Assembly (NCBI GenBank): GCA_902806595.1
Contig: CADCXC010000037.1
Coordinates: 2,604,001 to 2,668,000 of the forward strand
Direction of reading: 5' to 3'
Origin: Pyrenopolyporus hunteri
Lineage: Eukaryota; Ascomycota; Sordariomycetes; Xylariales; Hypoxylaceae
DNA: 64,000 bases
Of the stretch, positions 23,101-39,355 are shown piece by piece. Both the position numbers and the translations under genes were made by a program. The first letter of the stretch is position 1, and every line of letters begins with the position of its first letter. The notes under the pieces were generated by a model. It saw nothing but the letters and a program-made list of their open reading frames with translations. It did no database searches and was not told the DNA's origin.

Positions 23101-26100
23101 AATAATAATATTTTATTAATAATATTAAATATATATTAAAAAATTTATTTTAAAATTATTTATTTTATTAATAATTTATTCGAATTAATATTTTTTTTAT
23201 TTATATTAATATAAAATTTATATTATTTTAATTATATTTTATAATAATATTAAAAAAAATTTAAAATTTAAATATTAAATTAAAAGGTTATTAATATATC
23301 GTCGATTTATAATATTTTAAATTTATTTAATTATTTAATTAAAACGTATTAAAATTGTTATTTTATAAATAATTAATAAATAAAACGTCGATAAAAATAA
23401 ATATAATATTAATATAATGTTACGATTTTATATATCGTATATCGATATAATTTTTTTAAATATTTTAATATTAAAAATATAAGTTAATATTTTAACGAAT
23501 TAATTTTATTAATATAAATAATAAATATTATTTATTTTTATTTTAAAAAATTAATTATTAATTGTAATATAAATAAATATAATTATTAAACGTTTAAAAG
23601 ATCGAATTTATCGATTAACGTTTTTTTTTAAAATAAAATTAACGTTTAATTATTCGATTAATATAAAATATTTTCGAAAAATAGGTTTAAAATTCGAAAA
23701 GTTTAAAACGTTATCGAATTTATTTTATCGATTTTTTTTTTTAATAAATAATTAAACGATTAATATTTAATTTTTATTATTTATTATATGTAAATAAATA
23801 AATATTAAATAATAATTTTAATAAAAAACGATAATATACGGTTATTAATTTTTTATAATAATTTCTTTTAATTTATATTATAAATTTATAATTTTATATT
23901 AAAAAATCGCGAATTAAAAAATATATAATAAAATTAATAAATTTTATAAATTATATATAATAAATATATTTATATCGTTAATTTAAATTATATATATAAA
24001 ATTATTAATAAAATTAATTTTATTAATTAATAAAAAATAATATTAAAAAAAAAAATAATAATCGATTATTGTGTAATTTAATAAATAAAACTTTTAAAAA
24101 TGTAAAAAATAATTTTAATTTAAAATATAAATAAAAATTCGGTAATTTAATATATGTTATATAAATTTAATTTATTTATATAAATTGTTATTAAAGTCGC
24201 GAAATAATAATTATAATAATAATTGTATTTTTAATTTAACGTTTTTTTTATTTTATTTTTTAATAATTTTTTATTTATTTTTGTTTAAAATTTTTTTGTA
24301 TAATAAAATTGTTTTAAATATTATTATTATATCGATTAATAACGTTTTATTTTAAACGATAAAACGTATTATTTCGATTAAATTTCGAAAAATTAAAACT
24401 TTTATTTTATTACTTCGTAATTAATGTAATTATTTTATTATTCGATTTATTATATTATAAATTATTTCGTAAAATATTTAATATTAAAAAAAAGTTTATA
24501 CATAGCGAAAATATTACCGATAAAAGAATATAATAAAAATTAATATATTTAAATTCGATAAAATAATCGTATTTAAAGGTAAATAACGAAGATATTATCG
24601 ATAAAAGAATATAAAAAAGATTAATATATTTGAATTTAATAAAATAATCGTATTCGAAAATAAATAACGATATTATTTTTTAATTAATGTTAAATTTAAA
24701 CGAACGAAAATAAAAAATCATTTATTAAAATTAAATATCGATGATTTAAATAAAAAAATATTATAAATTTAATATAATTTTATATATTTATTATAATTTA
24801 AATTATTTAATTTATAATTATAAAATAATTAAAATATACGATTAATAATATATTAATTAAAAATTAAGTTTATTTTTTTTTAAATTTAAATAAAATATAA
24901 TGTATAGAAATAAATAAATTACGATAATAATTTAGTTAAATTTTTTTAAAAATAAATTTATTAAAGTCGATAATTTTTTTAAAATATTTATTAATAAAAA
25001 AAATCGACGGTAATAATATAAATATAAATATAATATTAAAATTTTTTATTTTTTCTTTTTTTTCGAGTTATTTTTTAAAGATTTTTTTTATTTAATAATA
25101 TATAAAAATTTATAATTTCGAATTAAAATATTTTTTATTAAATTAAACTATTATAAAAATAAGTTAAAATTTATAAAAAATAAATAAAAAAATTAAATAA
25201 ATGTATAAAAAAATATTAATAATTTTTTTAATGTCGACGTTTCGATTAATTTAAATTTATTAAAAGGTTTATTTTATATATAATTTGTATATAAAAATTA
25301 TATAATATTATAATATATTATAATTTTTATTAATATTTATTTATATAAATTAAATTATCGTTTTTTATTTTTTAATATATTTTAAAGTTTTATTCGATAA
25401 ATAAATAATAATATGTTTTAAAATAAATTTAAAATAAATTACCTTTTTATTTAATATATTTATATAAAAATATTAACTTATATCGTAATTTTTTATTAAA
25501 ATAAATATTAAATAAATATTTATAAATATTTTTAAATATTTAAATATTTTTAATATTTTATATTTTAATATATAATTATTTGTTTAAAAATATTCTTAAT
25601 ATTTTATATAAAATTTTAATATTTTTTATTTAAATGATAATATTTTTTTTTTTTTATTTATTTTTTTTTTTAAAATAATAATTTTTCGTTAATTTAACGA
25701 TTACGATTTGTTAAATATAATTATTTTAAAAAACGTTTCGTATATTAATTTTCTTTTTTTATTTATTTTTGTTAAGTTTTTAATTATAACCCTTAATAAT
25801 TTTAAAACTTATTAATTAATAAGTTAAATTATTAAGTTTTTAAGTTAAATATTTTAATATTAATATTATAATAATTTTATTTATTATCTGTAAAATGTAA
25901 TAATAATCCTTATTTTAAATTTTAAATTATTAATTTTATAATTTTATTTTTATTTAAATATTATATAAAAAATTAATTAATTTAACTTTAAATAAATAAT
26001 CGAAAGAGGATTTTTTAATCGTTTATATATAAATATAAATATTTTATTAAAAATATTAAAGTCGTATTTAATATTTTTAATTATTTTAACGTTATTTCGA

Positions 26101-27053
26101 TTTTATTAACGTTTAAAATATTTTATATTATATATTATATTATTTAATTATTTGTTTTAATATATCGACGTTGTATTTAATAAAAACGATATAATTTTAA
26201 AATATAATTAAAAAATCTTTTTTTATAAAAAATATAATCGAATATATATTAAGTTAATAAAGTTTATTCTAAATTTTTTTATTTGTAATAAAAATATAAA
26301 TATTTTTATTTAATAACGAAATAAATTTTTTTTTTATAAATAATTTTAAAGGATTTTACGATTAAATTTTAAATTAAATTTTATTTTTTACGTTATTTAA
26401 TATTATATTAATAATGTTATTTTTTATAATCGATTAATAATAATAAATAAATTTAATATTATTATATCGAGTATAATAATATTTAACGAGGAGTTTATTA
26501 TTATAAAAAATATAATTATTAAAAAGTATTATAAAATATTTCATTTAAAAAATTTATAAAACGAAATTTATGTCGATAAATTATTTTTTAATATTTATTT
26601 CGTATCGATTTTAAAAACGTAATATAATTATAATTTAAATTTGTTTTATTATTAATCGTTTTATAATACATATTATATTATTATATTATTAATTAAATAT
26701 TTTTTTTATAAATATTATATTATAATAAAATTTTTAACGTCGATGCGATTAATATTTTTTCACGATATTTTAAATGTTTTAAATTTTATATATAAATAAA
26801 ATTTTTAACATCGAAATATTTCGTTATATAATATAATTATTATATAAAATATTTAATTAAATCGATATAAAACGGTAATTTACGATTTTAAAAAAATTAT
26901 TACGTTATTAAAAAATAATTATAAATATTTTAATTTTTTATACGTTATAATGTTTAAAATATATTTTAAAAAAAGGTACGATAAATTTATTAATTTATTT
27001 TCTTTAAGGTATATTATATTATATATTTTAAAAAATATAAACGTAATTAATAT

Positions 27054-27863
27054 GAGGATTGATATCCGCACTACCTATTTTTGATATCGGGCCCTTATCC
27101 GCACTACCAATACAAAAAGTACATCTCCTACCCCTCACTCGGCCCCACTAACGGATTCCCATACAAAAATACAGCAAACCAGATAGTCTTTTCGAGGACG
27201 GGTACGCTTTTTAATTGAATTTCTTGTACATATTGAATTACCTACAGCTCCCACCATACATCCCACCATATATCCCATTATATCCCACCCATTCTAGGGA
27301 TGCAAAATATAAAAGATAGATCGCCAGTTTCGCTTCAATTAGACCTTTCTAATGGTATATGTTTCGTATCGGTGCATGCACTATATCAAAAGTTATTTGA
27401 ATGTATACTCAATTCCATACGGGTGTCAAAGGGGGTATGCGACCGTAAAAGGGGATCACATGACCACCCCGGGCCACCACTTACACCTTTGAATACCCAT
27501 ATGGAATTAAGTATATATTTAAATAACTTTAGAAATAGGGCATGCACCGATACGAAACCTATACCATTAGAAAGGTCTAATTGAAGCGAAACTGGCGATC
27601 TATCTTTTATATTTTGCATCCCTAGAATGGGTGGGATATAATGGGATATATGGTGGGAGGTATGGTGGGAGGTATGGTGGGAGGTATAGTGGGAGCTGTA
27701 GGTAATTGAATCAATTGAAAAAGTGCATAAGGTATACATTATGTATTAACACGATTGTATGTGGATTTGTATGTGGGGTTGTTAGATATGGCATGTATTT
27801 CAATGTATTGGTAGTGCGGATAAGGCCCGATATCAAAAATAGGTAGTGCGGATATCAATCTTC
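27054..27863. mobile_element. 810-bp foldback (MITE-like) element, not RIP-mutated
   Basis: This is an island of normal composition inside the AT block. Its ends are inverted copies about 60 bp long (27054-27114 and 27804-27863), beginning GAGGATTGATATCCGC on the left and GAAGATTGATATCCGC on the right arm read inward. Each end contains two direct copies of TATCCGCACTACC, a likely transposase-binding repeat. The element is flanked by the direct repeat ATTAATAT (27046-27053 and 27864-27871), which fits an 8-bp target-site duplication and therefore possibly the hAT superfamily. A second, inner inverted repeat (about 27233-27430 against 27490-27709) makes most of the element one long hairpin. It encodes no transposase, so it would need one supplied elsewhere. 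The two frames of 94 and 117 codons are the same peptide read on opposite arms. Confidence 0.8.
27610..27695. repeat. 12-bp tandem repeat inside the foldback element
   Basis: The right arm has an array of GGTATGGTGGGA-type units (about 27652-27695), with related degenerate units before it. The left arm has a shorter, diverged counterpart at 27245-27290. The unequal number of units shows that the two arms have evolved separately since they formed. Confidence 0.6.
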
Positions 27864-28570
27864 ATTAATATTATTTATATTAATAAATAATATTACGTAA
27901 ATTTAATAAAAAAATTTAAACTTTATTTTAATAAAAAAGTTATCGACGTCGATAAATATAATTTTATTAAAAAATTAATATTATTCGATTTTTGTTTAAA
28001 ATTTAATATATTAAAAGTTTTAAAATATAAAATTTAAAATTTATTAAATGTAAAAAAAGTAAAAATTATTATAATAAAACATATATAAATTCGTAAATAA
28101 TCGAATAATAACGAAAATTTTTATATTTAAATATCTTTCGAATTAATTATTATTTATTAATATTTAATATCGATTTAAAAATCGAATTAAATATATTAAT
28201 TTCGTTATTTAATTAATAAAGTATTTTATATTTTAAGTAAAATATTTATTTTATCGATATAATAATAAAAAAAAGGTTATAAAGTATTTATATAAAAATT
28301 TAAATTTTAAATTATTTATTATAATATAAATAATATTCGTAATTTATAATTTATTATTTATTTATTTAAAATAAATAAATATTTAATAAATTTAAATAAT
28401 CGACGATAAATTTAAAAATAATTTTATTATTTTATACGATATATATTAAATTTATAACTTTTAAATTATAATTATTTTTTTTTTTTTCGATTATTTTTAT
28501 AAATTTAAAATAAAATTTATATATTATAAAATAAAATATTTAAAAAATTAAATATAATATTATTAAATAA

Positions 28571-28828
28571 ATAAAAAATTATTAATTTATAATCGATTAA
28601 TTAACATATAATCGTATAATAAAAAATAACGAAATAAATAAATTAATTAAATTATAAAAATATAAAAATTATAAATCGATTAATTTCGTATTAATTAATA
28701 AATATATTTATTTTTAAAAGTTATATTTTAATTATTTATTATATAAAACGACGATACATTTAATAAAAATATATTTATTATTATTATCGTTACGATAAAT
28801 ATGTTAATATAAAATTACATTATTATAA
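28571..28828 (+). repeat. Dispersed ~260 bp repeat, copy 3
   Basis: Full-length match by eye to copies 2, 5 and 6. It contains ATATAATCGTATAATAAAAA, AACGACGATACATTTAATAA and ATTATTATCGTTACG. It is followed closely by a more diverged copy at about 28960-29191. Confidence 0.65.
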
Positions 28829-28959
28829 ATATTAAAATAAAAAATTATATTAAAATTAAATAATTATATATTTTTTTTTAATTTAATAATTATAAAAATC
28901 GATTAATTTAAAAAATAACTTTTTTTATTATTAATATAATAAAAGTTTATTAAATAATA

Positions 28960-29191
28960 AACGATTTTATATTATATAATTATATAATACGAAATAAAAA
29001 AAAATAAATTAATTAAATTATATAAATGTAAAAAGGAAAAATTAAATTAAATTTATATTAATTAAAAATATATTTTTATTTAAAATTTATAATTTAATCG
29101 TTTATTACGTAAAACGATAAAATATATAATAAAATTATATTTACCGTTATTATCGTTATAATAAATACATTAATATAAAACTATATTATTA
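28960..29191 (+). repeat. Dispersed ~260 bp repeat, diverged copy 4
   Basis: It shows the same order of motifs as the other copies (ATACGAAATAAAAAAAAATA, TTTATTACGTAAAACG, TTATTATCGTTATAAT) but with more differences. It lies about 130 bp after copy 3 in the same orientation. Confidence 0.45.
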
Positions 29192-32100
29192 TATTTACTT
29201 TTTTTACATTTAAATTTTAATTATTTAAATGCATACGTTAATAACATCGATTATTAATAAAACTTTTTTAAATTTAATTATTTTTAACTCGTTAATATTA
29301 AACTTTAAAATTAACGAAATTCATTTTAATTTAAAAATTATCGAAAATAAAAATAAATATATCGATTATAATTTTATTATGTAATTTTTTATCGAATAAT
29401 TTTATTATATTATTTATTAATTTATTTTATAGTTTTTTAATAATAATATTATTTTATATAAATAAAAACGATTTAAATTTAATATTTATTTATATAATAT
29501 TATTATTCGTAAATCGTATAAAAATATTAATATCTTTATAATATAATTTTAATATTTAAATACGTAAATAATTAAATATAAATATAAATAAAATTTTTTA
29601 CGTAATTTTTAAACGGATATTTAAAATAATAAACCGTTTATTTAATCGAGTTTTTAAAACTTCGAATCGATTATTTATTTAAATTTTAAAATTATTTAAT
29701 TACGCGATAATTCGAATTTTTAAATTATTTAATCGTATATTAATTATATTAATTAAATTCGAAATTTATTAACTTTTATAAATTATGAAAAAGTTTATAA
29801 ATTTTAATAATTTTTATATTAATTTATTATTATATTTAATTATTATAACGAAATTAAATTACGAATTAAATTATATTAAAAAATTTATAATAATCGAAAT
29901 ATTAAATAAATAATAAAATAAAATACGATAAAATAATAAAATATTTTAAAAAAAATTAATTTAAAGTTTAAATTAATGTTAAAATAATTAAAATTTCGTA
30001 GTAATAACGTTTATATATTTATTTATTTAGGTATTTTATAATAGCGGATATTATTTAAAGTTATTTAAAAGTTAACTTTTTAATTAAAACTTTTAATAAT
30101 AAATTAATAATTTTAAATCGATTAATTTAATATTTAATATAATAAAACGGTAATTTATTTTTACGTTTTTTATATAAATATTTATATATAATATATATAT
30201 ATAAAAAGGTACGTTTACGATATAAAATTATAAAAATAATTTTAAAAAATTTATATACTTATATATTTTATAAAAATTTCTTTTTTTTACGTTTTCGTAA
30301 TTATTAAAAATATAATTACGATTTTTATTTAATATATTTATATTTAAATTAATATAATATAATTTAATTTAAACTTTTTTATAAGTTATTATATTATAAT
30401 AATTAAATAATTATTTATTTAAATTTATTATTATAATATTATACGATTATTTAACGGTGTAAAATAATCGATAAATTAAATTATATCGTTTTATATAATG
30501 TAAATACGTTATATTAACCCCGTAATTTAAAAAGTTATAATTTATTTTTTTTATTTTTTTTTTATAATATTAATAAAAACTTATTTTTAATTTTTAAAAT
30601 TCGTTTTATAACGTAAAATTAAACGGTTAATTTTTAAATTATTTTATAATAAATTATAATATAATATTATTTATTATAATTTTTATTATATAAGGTATTA
30701 ATTAAGGAATAAAATTAAATATATTCGAATTTCGAATATAAATTATAAAAATAAAAATAATAATAAACGTTATTAATTAAAAAATTAATTAATATAATCG
30801 AAAATCGATTATAAATTATAATTTTTATTAAGGATGTAATCGTATTTATTTAATTACGTAGTAAATTTATTATTATTATTTATTTTATTAATCGATTTTA
30901 TTAAATCGATCGATTAATTATATTATAAATTTCACCGATAATTTCGATTTAAATTTTTATTTTAAAAATTTTTATTTTATTTATATATATTTTTTAAACG
31001 ACTTTAAAAAATTCGTTTTAAATTTACGATATTATATATACGAGTTATATATCGATTACGTATAATTATAATATCGATATAAAAATTAAACGAAATATAA
31101 ACTATTATATAATTACGTAATTATAATAACGTTATATTTTAATTAATTAAAATAATAAATACTTCGAATTTTAAATTATTTATAGTTTTAATTATATATA
31201 TTATTTATGTTATTTCGTGTTATTATTTTATATATATTAAATATATTAATAAATACGTATATATAATATATACATTTAAATAATAAAATAAAAATATATT
31301 TAAATATATTAAATTTATTTTTTTAATTTTTAATTTTTTTTTTTTAAATATTTTATTATATTTTTATTATTTAAATATTAATTTAATATTATATATTTAA
31401 GTTAATATAAATAATATAAACGTTAATTACATCGAATAATTCGATTTATAATTCGATTTTAATTTTATAATATAATTTATAGTTTTATTTAACGAAAAAC
31501 TTTTTAAATTAAGGAATTTTTCGATCGTTTAATAAAGTTAATAAATTTTACATATATTATAATAAATTTAAGGTAATATAAACATTTTATTTATAAATTA
31601 ATGTTAATACGTGTAAAATGTATTTTAATTATATAAACGTTTATTTTAATATTTTAAACGCGCGTTTTAATAATATAAATACGTATATAGATGTTCGATT
31701 CGACGTTTTTAACGTTTATTTTAAAGTTCGATTTTAAATATCGTAAATTATTTTTTTATATTTTATATTTAATTTTTTAAATATTTTAATATTAATTAAA
31801 ATTTTATTTTAAAAATTATAATTTTTTCGTGTAATTTATTAATAATTATATTATAACCTTCGAAGTTATATTTAAATTATTTAAATTTATCGAAGATAAT
31901 ATTATTATCGAAATATTACGAAGTAAATCGATGGATAATATTTAGAGATTATTTAATAAATATTTATATAATTAAGTTATAATTAATATATTTATTTTCG
32001 ATAAATTTTAAATTAAGTTAAATTTTAAAAATTTTAAATATAAACTTTAACGAAATAAAGTCGATAAAATTTAAAAAAGTTTTTATAATTATTAAAATTA

Positions 32101-35100
32101 TAAACGAACGTTTATATTAATATTATAACGTCGTTATAATATATATATAAAAAAAAAAAGAAAAAAAGGTATATATTAAAATTTAATGGTTTCGCAAATT
32201 ATAATTTATATTTTATTTTTTACTTTATAATTAATAAAATATTAATAACGTAATTTTAATTAAATTTAAATTTTTATTCGTTTTATTAATTAAATTAAAT
32301 AAATAAATATAATGTTATAATTTTATTAAATAAATTTTATTATCGAATTATAATAAATAAATTTAAATAATCGATAATAAATATAATAATATTTTACCGC
32401 TTTTATATATAAATTATATCTACTTTCGAATATATAATAAGTTTTATTTTTACACGCGTTAATAAAGGTAAATTTATATTCGAATTTAAATTTTTTTAAC
32501 GTTTTTTTTTCGTTTTTTATAAAATAATATAAGTTTATTTAACGTATTTTATATTATTTTTTATTAAGTATTTTTATAATTACGATTTTAATAATTAATA
32601 TATCGTATGATATTTATTTTAATTTTTTAAAAAAAGAAAATTAAAGGTTTATTTATATATATATTAAATAGGTTAATTATAACGATATTTATATAATTAA
32701 CATAATTTTATAATTTTTATAACCGTATAAAAAACCGTTTAAACCGTTTATTTTTATATAATTAATTTATTTATTTTTATTTATAATATCGTTGTATTTT
32801 TATTAATTTTACGTTTTAAACGTATATTAACGAAAAATAATTAATATATTAATTATATTAAATTATTTTCGATAATAAATTAACGATATAATCGTTAATT
32901 AAAATTTATATTTATTTATAATATATTATTAATATATTATTAAAAAATATTTTTATTTTATATGTTTAAATTTATAATTTTTTACGTATTAATAAATAAC
33001 GGTGTAATTAATGCGTAAACGAGCGTAATTTATAAAAAATATATATAATTACCTTTATATTTATAAATCGAAATATAAATTTAATAAACGATGCGTACGT
33101 TTATTATTATTATAACGGCGGAGGTTTACGTTATTTATTTATAAGTTTATATATTTAAAAAAAAAAATTTAAAATAATTATATTAATAATATATAATAAT
33201 ATTAACTTTAATATTAATTTTAATCTTTACTTTAAACTTCGTACTTACGTTAATAAATTTTATAATTTTTCTTATCGATTAAAAAATATATAATTATAAA
33301 AAAAAATATAAAAAATAATATAAATATATAACGGTTTTCGAATAAATTAACATTCGAATAGATTTCGAAAATAAATTAACGGTTTTATATACGTTAAAAA
33401 AAAAAAAAAATAACGCGTTTAATATTATTTATAAAAAAAAACGACAACGAAATTATTAATAAAAAATAAAAAATTTTATTAAATAAAATAAAAAATTTTA
33501 TTAAATAAAATAATAAAATTTATTTAAAATATAATTATATAAATTTATATTATATATGTATTATATAAAATAAAAAAATAATAATAAAAATACATTTAAT
33601 TATTTTTAAATAATTTAATTATATAATATTTAAAACTTATTTTTTAACTTATATTTATTATAATAAAAAATAATTAATTAATCTTTTTTTTATTTAAATA
33701 AAATTTAAATAAATTACGATATAATTTTATATTAATTACGTTTATAATAATATATCGCGTTTTAATTTTAATTATACCGCGTATATAAACGTTTATAAAT
33801 TAAATAATATAAATTTTAAAACGTATTATCGATTTATTTCCATTAATTAATTTAATAAACTCGGCCGATAATTAATTAAATTTTCATTTTTTACCTTATA
33901 TATTAAATAAAAGTAAACGATTAATATCGAAAATAATATAATAAATCGAATTAATAAATATTTTAAAATAATCACCGTTAATAAAATTTAATATAATAAT
34001 AAAAACTTTTATAATATTATTTAATAAAAGTAATATTTTTTTAATTAATAATAAATTAAATTAATCGTATTCGATATTTTTTTATGTTTTAAATAATTTT
34101 AACTGTAAACGAACATTAAATTATTTCGATAAAATTATTTTTTCGATAATCGATGTATTTATAATTTATTCGTTTTATAATGTAATTAACTTTAACTTTT
34201 CCTTTTATATCGTTTATTTAATTATTTTATTAACGTTTAAAAATAAAATATTATTATCGGTAAAATTTTTAATAAAGTTAATTAAATTTTCGATAAAATT
34301 AATAATAATACTCGAAGTTTTAAACGTTATAAAAATAAAATTTCGTTTAAAAATATCGGCGTTAAAATTACTTTAATTCGATATTAATAATAATTATAAA
34401 AATTTTAATTAAATTTACGTTTATATTATAAACTTTAAATTTTAACGATAACGTAAAATTTCGACGCGTTTTTACGATTTTTTTTAATAATAAATTAAGT
34501 AATTTTAAAAGTTATTTTTATTACGATTTTATTAATAAAGTTAAATTATAATCGATTTAAAAATTAATAATTATATTAAATATAAAAATTTAATTTAACG
34601 AAAAGTTTTAATTAAGTAAATAAATATAATTTAATAAAAAAAAATAATTAAATAAAGGCGAAATTATTTAATTTAAAAGGGGGGATTAATTAAACGAGGG
34701 GGTATTTTAATTTTTTTTATCGAAGAATAAATTTACGGACGTTCGAAACGGCGTTTTAATTTTTTTTCGTGGAATTAAAACTTTATTTTTATATATAACT
34801 ACATAAATTTTATATGTTTTACTTTTAATTATATTTTTTATAAAATTTTAAAGTATATTATTTTTATTAAATAAATTATTTATCGTTATTTTTTTATAAC
34901 TAGCGATATTTATTATTTTTATTTTAAATGTTTACGTTATTTTAACGTATTAAACGAATTTTATATATTTAATATATTTATAAATTATATGTTTATTAAT
35001 TTTATATAAATTTAAAACACTTCGTTTTAATTAATATTACAACGTAATTTTATTTAAATATAAAAAGATCGAAACATTAATCATTTTTAATGTAAATATT

Positions 35101-38100
35101 TATTAAATAACTTTAAATTTCGTATCGATTAAACTTATAATTTCCCGTCGTTTCGATCGATATTAATTTTTCTTTTATTTTATTATCCCTATTAACACAT
35201 ATATAAAAATTATAAATATACGTATATATTTTAAAATAAATTATATTATAAATTCGATTATAAATTAATCGAATTTTTTATAATTTAATATTTTTTTTTA
35301 TTACGTTAAATTTTAAATTTATTTAAATAAAAACCATCTTAAAATTATATTTAATAAATAATTTATATTTTAATTATTTCTTTTCGATTATATTAATTTT
35401 CGGTTACGAATTTCAAAATAACGTATTTAAAAATAACTTATATAATAATAAAATATTTTAACCGTAAAATATAATATTTAAATTATTAAATTATATAACG
35501 GGTAAATTATTTTATAAAATGAAAAATATTCCGTTAAAAAATATCGTAATTATATTATTAAATTAAATATTAAACGAAGTAATTAAATTTTCGCGTAAAG
35601 GTTAATAATTATTTATAAAATTAATAATTAAAAAATAATAAAATTTATAATAAAAATAATAAATTTTACGATTCGTTTCGAAATAAAATTTAAAAATTAT
35701 CTTATATATTATTATATAATTAAAATTATTTTTATAAGGTTTAAAATATATAATATTTTCCGATATTATTAAAAAATAAACAATAATATATAATATAAAA
35801 TAATAATAAAATAAAAATTAAAATAAATAAAAAAACAATTTTTTTTAATATTTAATTTATTAAATTTATAAAAAAAATATCGAGGTTATAATTTTTTAAT
35901 AAATATATAAATAATATAATTAATAATTATAAAAGTTAAAATATACATTTTATTTTTTATATATATAAAATCGTTATTTCGTATATTTTTGTAGGTTAAA
36001 TTAGAAAATAATTCGCGTTAATTAATTAATTTTACATTAAAGTTTACCGGTTTCGGTTATAATATTAAAATAAAAATACATCGTAAAAATTTTACATTAA
36101 AAATAACGAATAAATTTTTACGAAAAAAATGTATAAATTTATCGAATATTTAACAATTTAATTATATTTAAATATATTTTAACATCGTAATTAGATACGA
36201 GTTTATTTAAAAAAGTTAATAAAAAGGATTAAAATATTATTATATATATTAATAAATTAATTTTATAAAATATAATAATATAAATTAAACGTAATTTTAT
36301 AATTTAAAAAAAATTTAAATTTTTTTTTTTATTATAACGTTAAATATATAATTAATTAATTAAGTATATTTAAATATAATAATAAAATTATAATAATAAA
36401 ATCGTAAAATTATTTATAAATAAATACGCTTTAATATATATATATATAATAAATAAAAAATATGTAAATTTTATTTATAATTATATTAATAATATTTATA
36501 TAATTTAAAAAAAAAGTTCGAAAATTTATATATTATTATTTATATAATTTTATTTAGGTATATATCGGATTTTATATAATTATTTTTTTATTATAACGTT
36601 ATTTATAAAAATAGTTATAAATTAATAAAATACTTTAATAAATTAATGTAATAATCGATTTATTATATCGAAATTAAATTAATAAAACTTTATATATTAT
36701 ACTTTTTATACATTAAATATATATTATAAAAAACCTTTATAAAAAAGTAATATTTTATAAAAATTATTATAAAATCGTTTACATTAAATGTATTTTTAAT
36801 GGACATATAAACCGATATATATTATTTTAAACAACCGTTAACGGACATTTATTACCGACCGTTTGAAAGGTTTTACGTGTTTTTAAAACCGAGGAATTTT
36901 TTTTACGTACTTTAATAAACGTTTTTTTTTCGATAACGTCGAAAAGCGTTATACGTTTTAACTTTAATTTCGGGTTTTTTATTAAAATAATAACGGTTCG
37001 AAAGTAAATACGTTTTATTAAAGTCGATTTATTATTATAATTAAATTAAAATTTAAAGCTTTATTATATCGTATATATACGAAAAGTTTTAATTTTAAAA
37101 AAAAGTTAATTTTATATAATAACGAACGGTAAATATTTTATATATACCCCGTAAAATTTATATTATATTTAATATAAATAATAATAATTATATTAATTAA
37201 ATAAATCGATATTAATAATACGAAAACTCGTATTTTATAAATTTTAACATATTTATTTATTTATAAAGTTATTTACATTTTAATATAATATTAAAATTAT
37301 TTTAAATTATTATACGTTAATTTAAAACCTAAATAATTATTTAAAAAAATTAAATTATTCGATGATATTTAATAGATAAAAATTTTTAAAACGAAATATT
37401 ATAAAAACTTTAAAAGGAATATAATATTATTACTAATCGGCGATTTTTTTAATAATATTTTAATAAATAAAACATTTATAAAAATAAATTAAATATAAAT
37501 AACATTAAAAAAAAATTTTTTAAATTTTTTAATATCGAACTTTTATATATTTAAATTATTAATCATTTAAAACTTAAAAAATTTAAAATTAATTTATTTT
37601 TACGATTTTTATAATATAAATTACGATAATAAAAAAAATGTCGATATAACTCGATATTTTATATCGAAAAACTCGTTTAATTTATACGTTATTTTTTTTA
37701 CGAAAAAAACTTTTACGATAATAAAATTTTATTTCGACTCGATTAATAAAATTTTAATATTAATAAAACGTTTTTTATTTATATTAAAATTAAAAATAAC
37801 ATAAAAAAAAAATTAATAATTTAATCGAATAAATATATAATATATTTAAAATACACGAGTTTTTTAAAAGTTATAAATAAGTTTTAAATACTTTCGAAAA
37901 CTTAAAAAAAAATAATATCTTCGAATACGTCCGTCGAAATATTTAATTTTTAATTACGAAAAATATAATTTATATTATATATCGATAATTTTATTCGAAA
38001 ATTATATAATAACGAATTAATAATAAGTTAAATATAAGGTAAAAAACGCGTAAAAAGTTTATAATTTTGAAATTTAATTATATTTAATTTATAAATAAAT

Positions 38101-39355
38101 ATTATAAATTAAATTTCGCCGGGTTCGAAATTTACACGTATATTAATATATATTCTCGTAAAATATTATAAATTAATATAAATAAATATAACTTTTAATT
38201 TTTAAATATATTAAATTAATTCTTTTTTATTATTTTCGAATTAAAAATTCGATTATAATATACGCGAATAAATTATAAAATCGAAACCCCTTTTATAATT
38301 TAAACGTAATTTTAATTAATTATAATTTAAAAATCATCGATAATTATATAAAATTTAAACGAAATTAAAAAAATTAAGATATAAAATTATTAAATTTTAA
38401 ATTTATATAAATAAAAAATAAATAAATAAAATTAAAAAATCGAATAATAATAATTATAATTATTAATTAACGTAATTTTACGTTAGATTATATATATTAA
38501 AAAATATAATTATTTTTATTTTTAATTTTTTTTTTATAATTAATAATTTTAAAATTATTTCGACGAATTTTATAAAATTTAATTATTCGATAAAAGGAAT
38601 TTAATTAATTAAATCGCGTTATATATTATATATAAAAATATAATAAAATAAAAAATTATCGATTTTATATATTAATAAAATAATTACCGTATTAAGTTTT
38701 AATTAAATAAAAATTATATTATTACCGGTTATATAAATATAATATAGTTAAATTTAAAAAAAATTAATGTAAAAAATTATATTATAAATTTAAAACACGA
38801 CCTTAAATTAATATAATTAATATAAAAAATAAAAAAACTATTAATTAAATATAATTTCAACGGTTTTTTAACATTAAAAACGTAACGATTATATAATAAA
38901 TAGTTTATAATTTATCCGTTAAAATTTATTAACGATGTAACGTATTTTTATATATAAAATTATATAGTTTTAAAAGAATATTTCGAATAACATATAATTA
39001 AAAATCGAAAATTAAAATTGAAATTTAATAAAATTTTAAATGACGGATTTTTATAATATAAATAATAATTAAAATTATATAAAAAAAATATAAACATCGT
39101 TTAAATAAATGTATTTAAAAACGAAGATATAAATATAATATAATTTAATATAAATGTTTATAAGGTTTAATAAAAAATATATTAATTAACATTTAATTAT
39201 TTTAAAATAAATTACATAAAAATAATTTAAAAAATTTTTCCTATGAAAAATATAATTACTTTATATTAAAAAAATATAAAAGGTAAAAAAATAAAGTTTT
39301 ATTTAAAAGATATAAAAATATAATATTTATATAATTATATACATCGAAGTAAATA

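Noticed and set aside
27300..27739. Frames of 94 and 117 codons in the foldback element
   Set aside because: They encode nearly the same peptide on opposite strands because the element is an inverted repeat. There is no transposase-like content.
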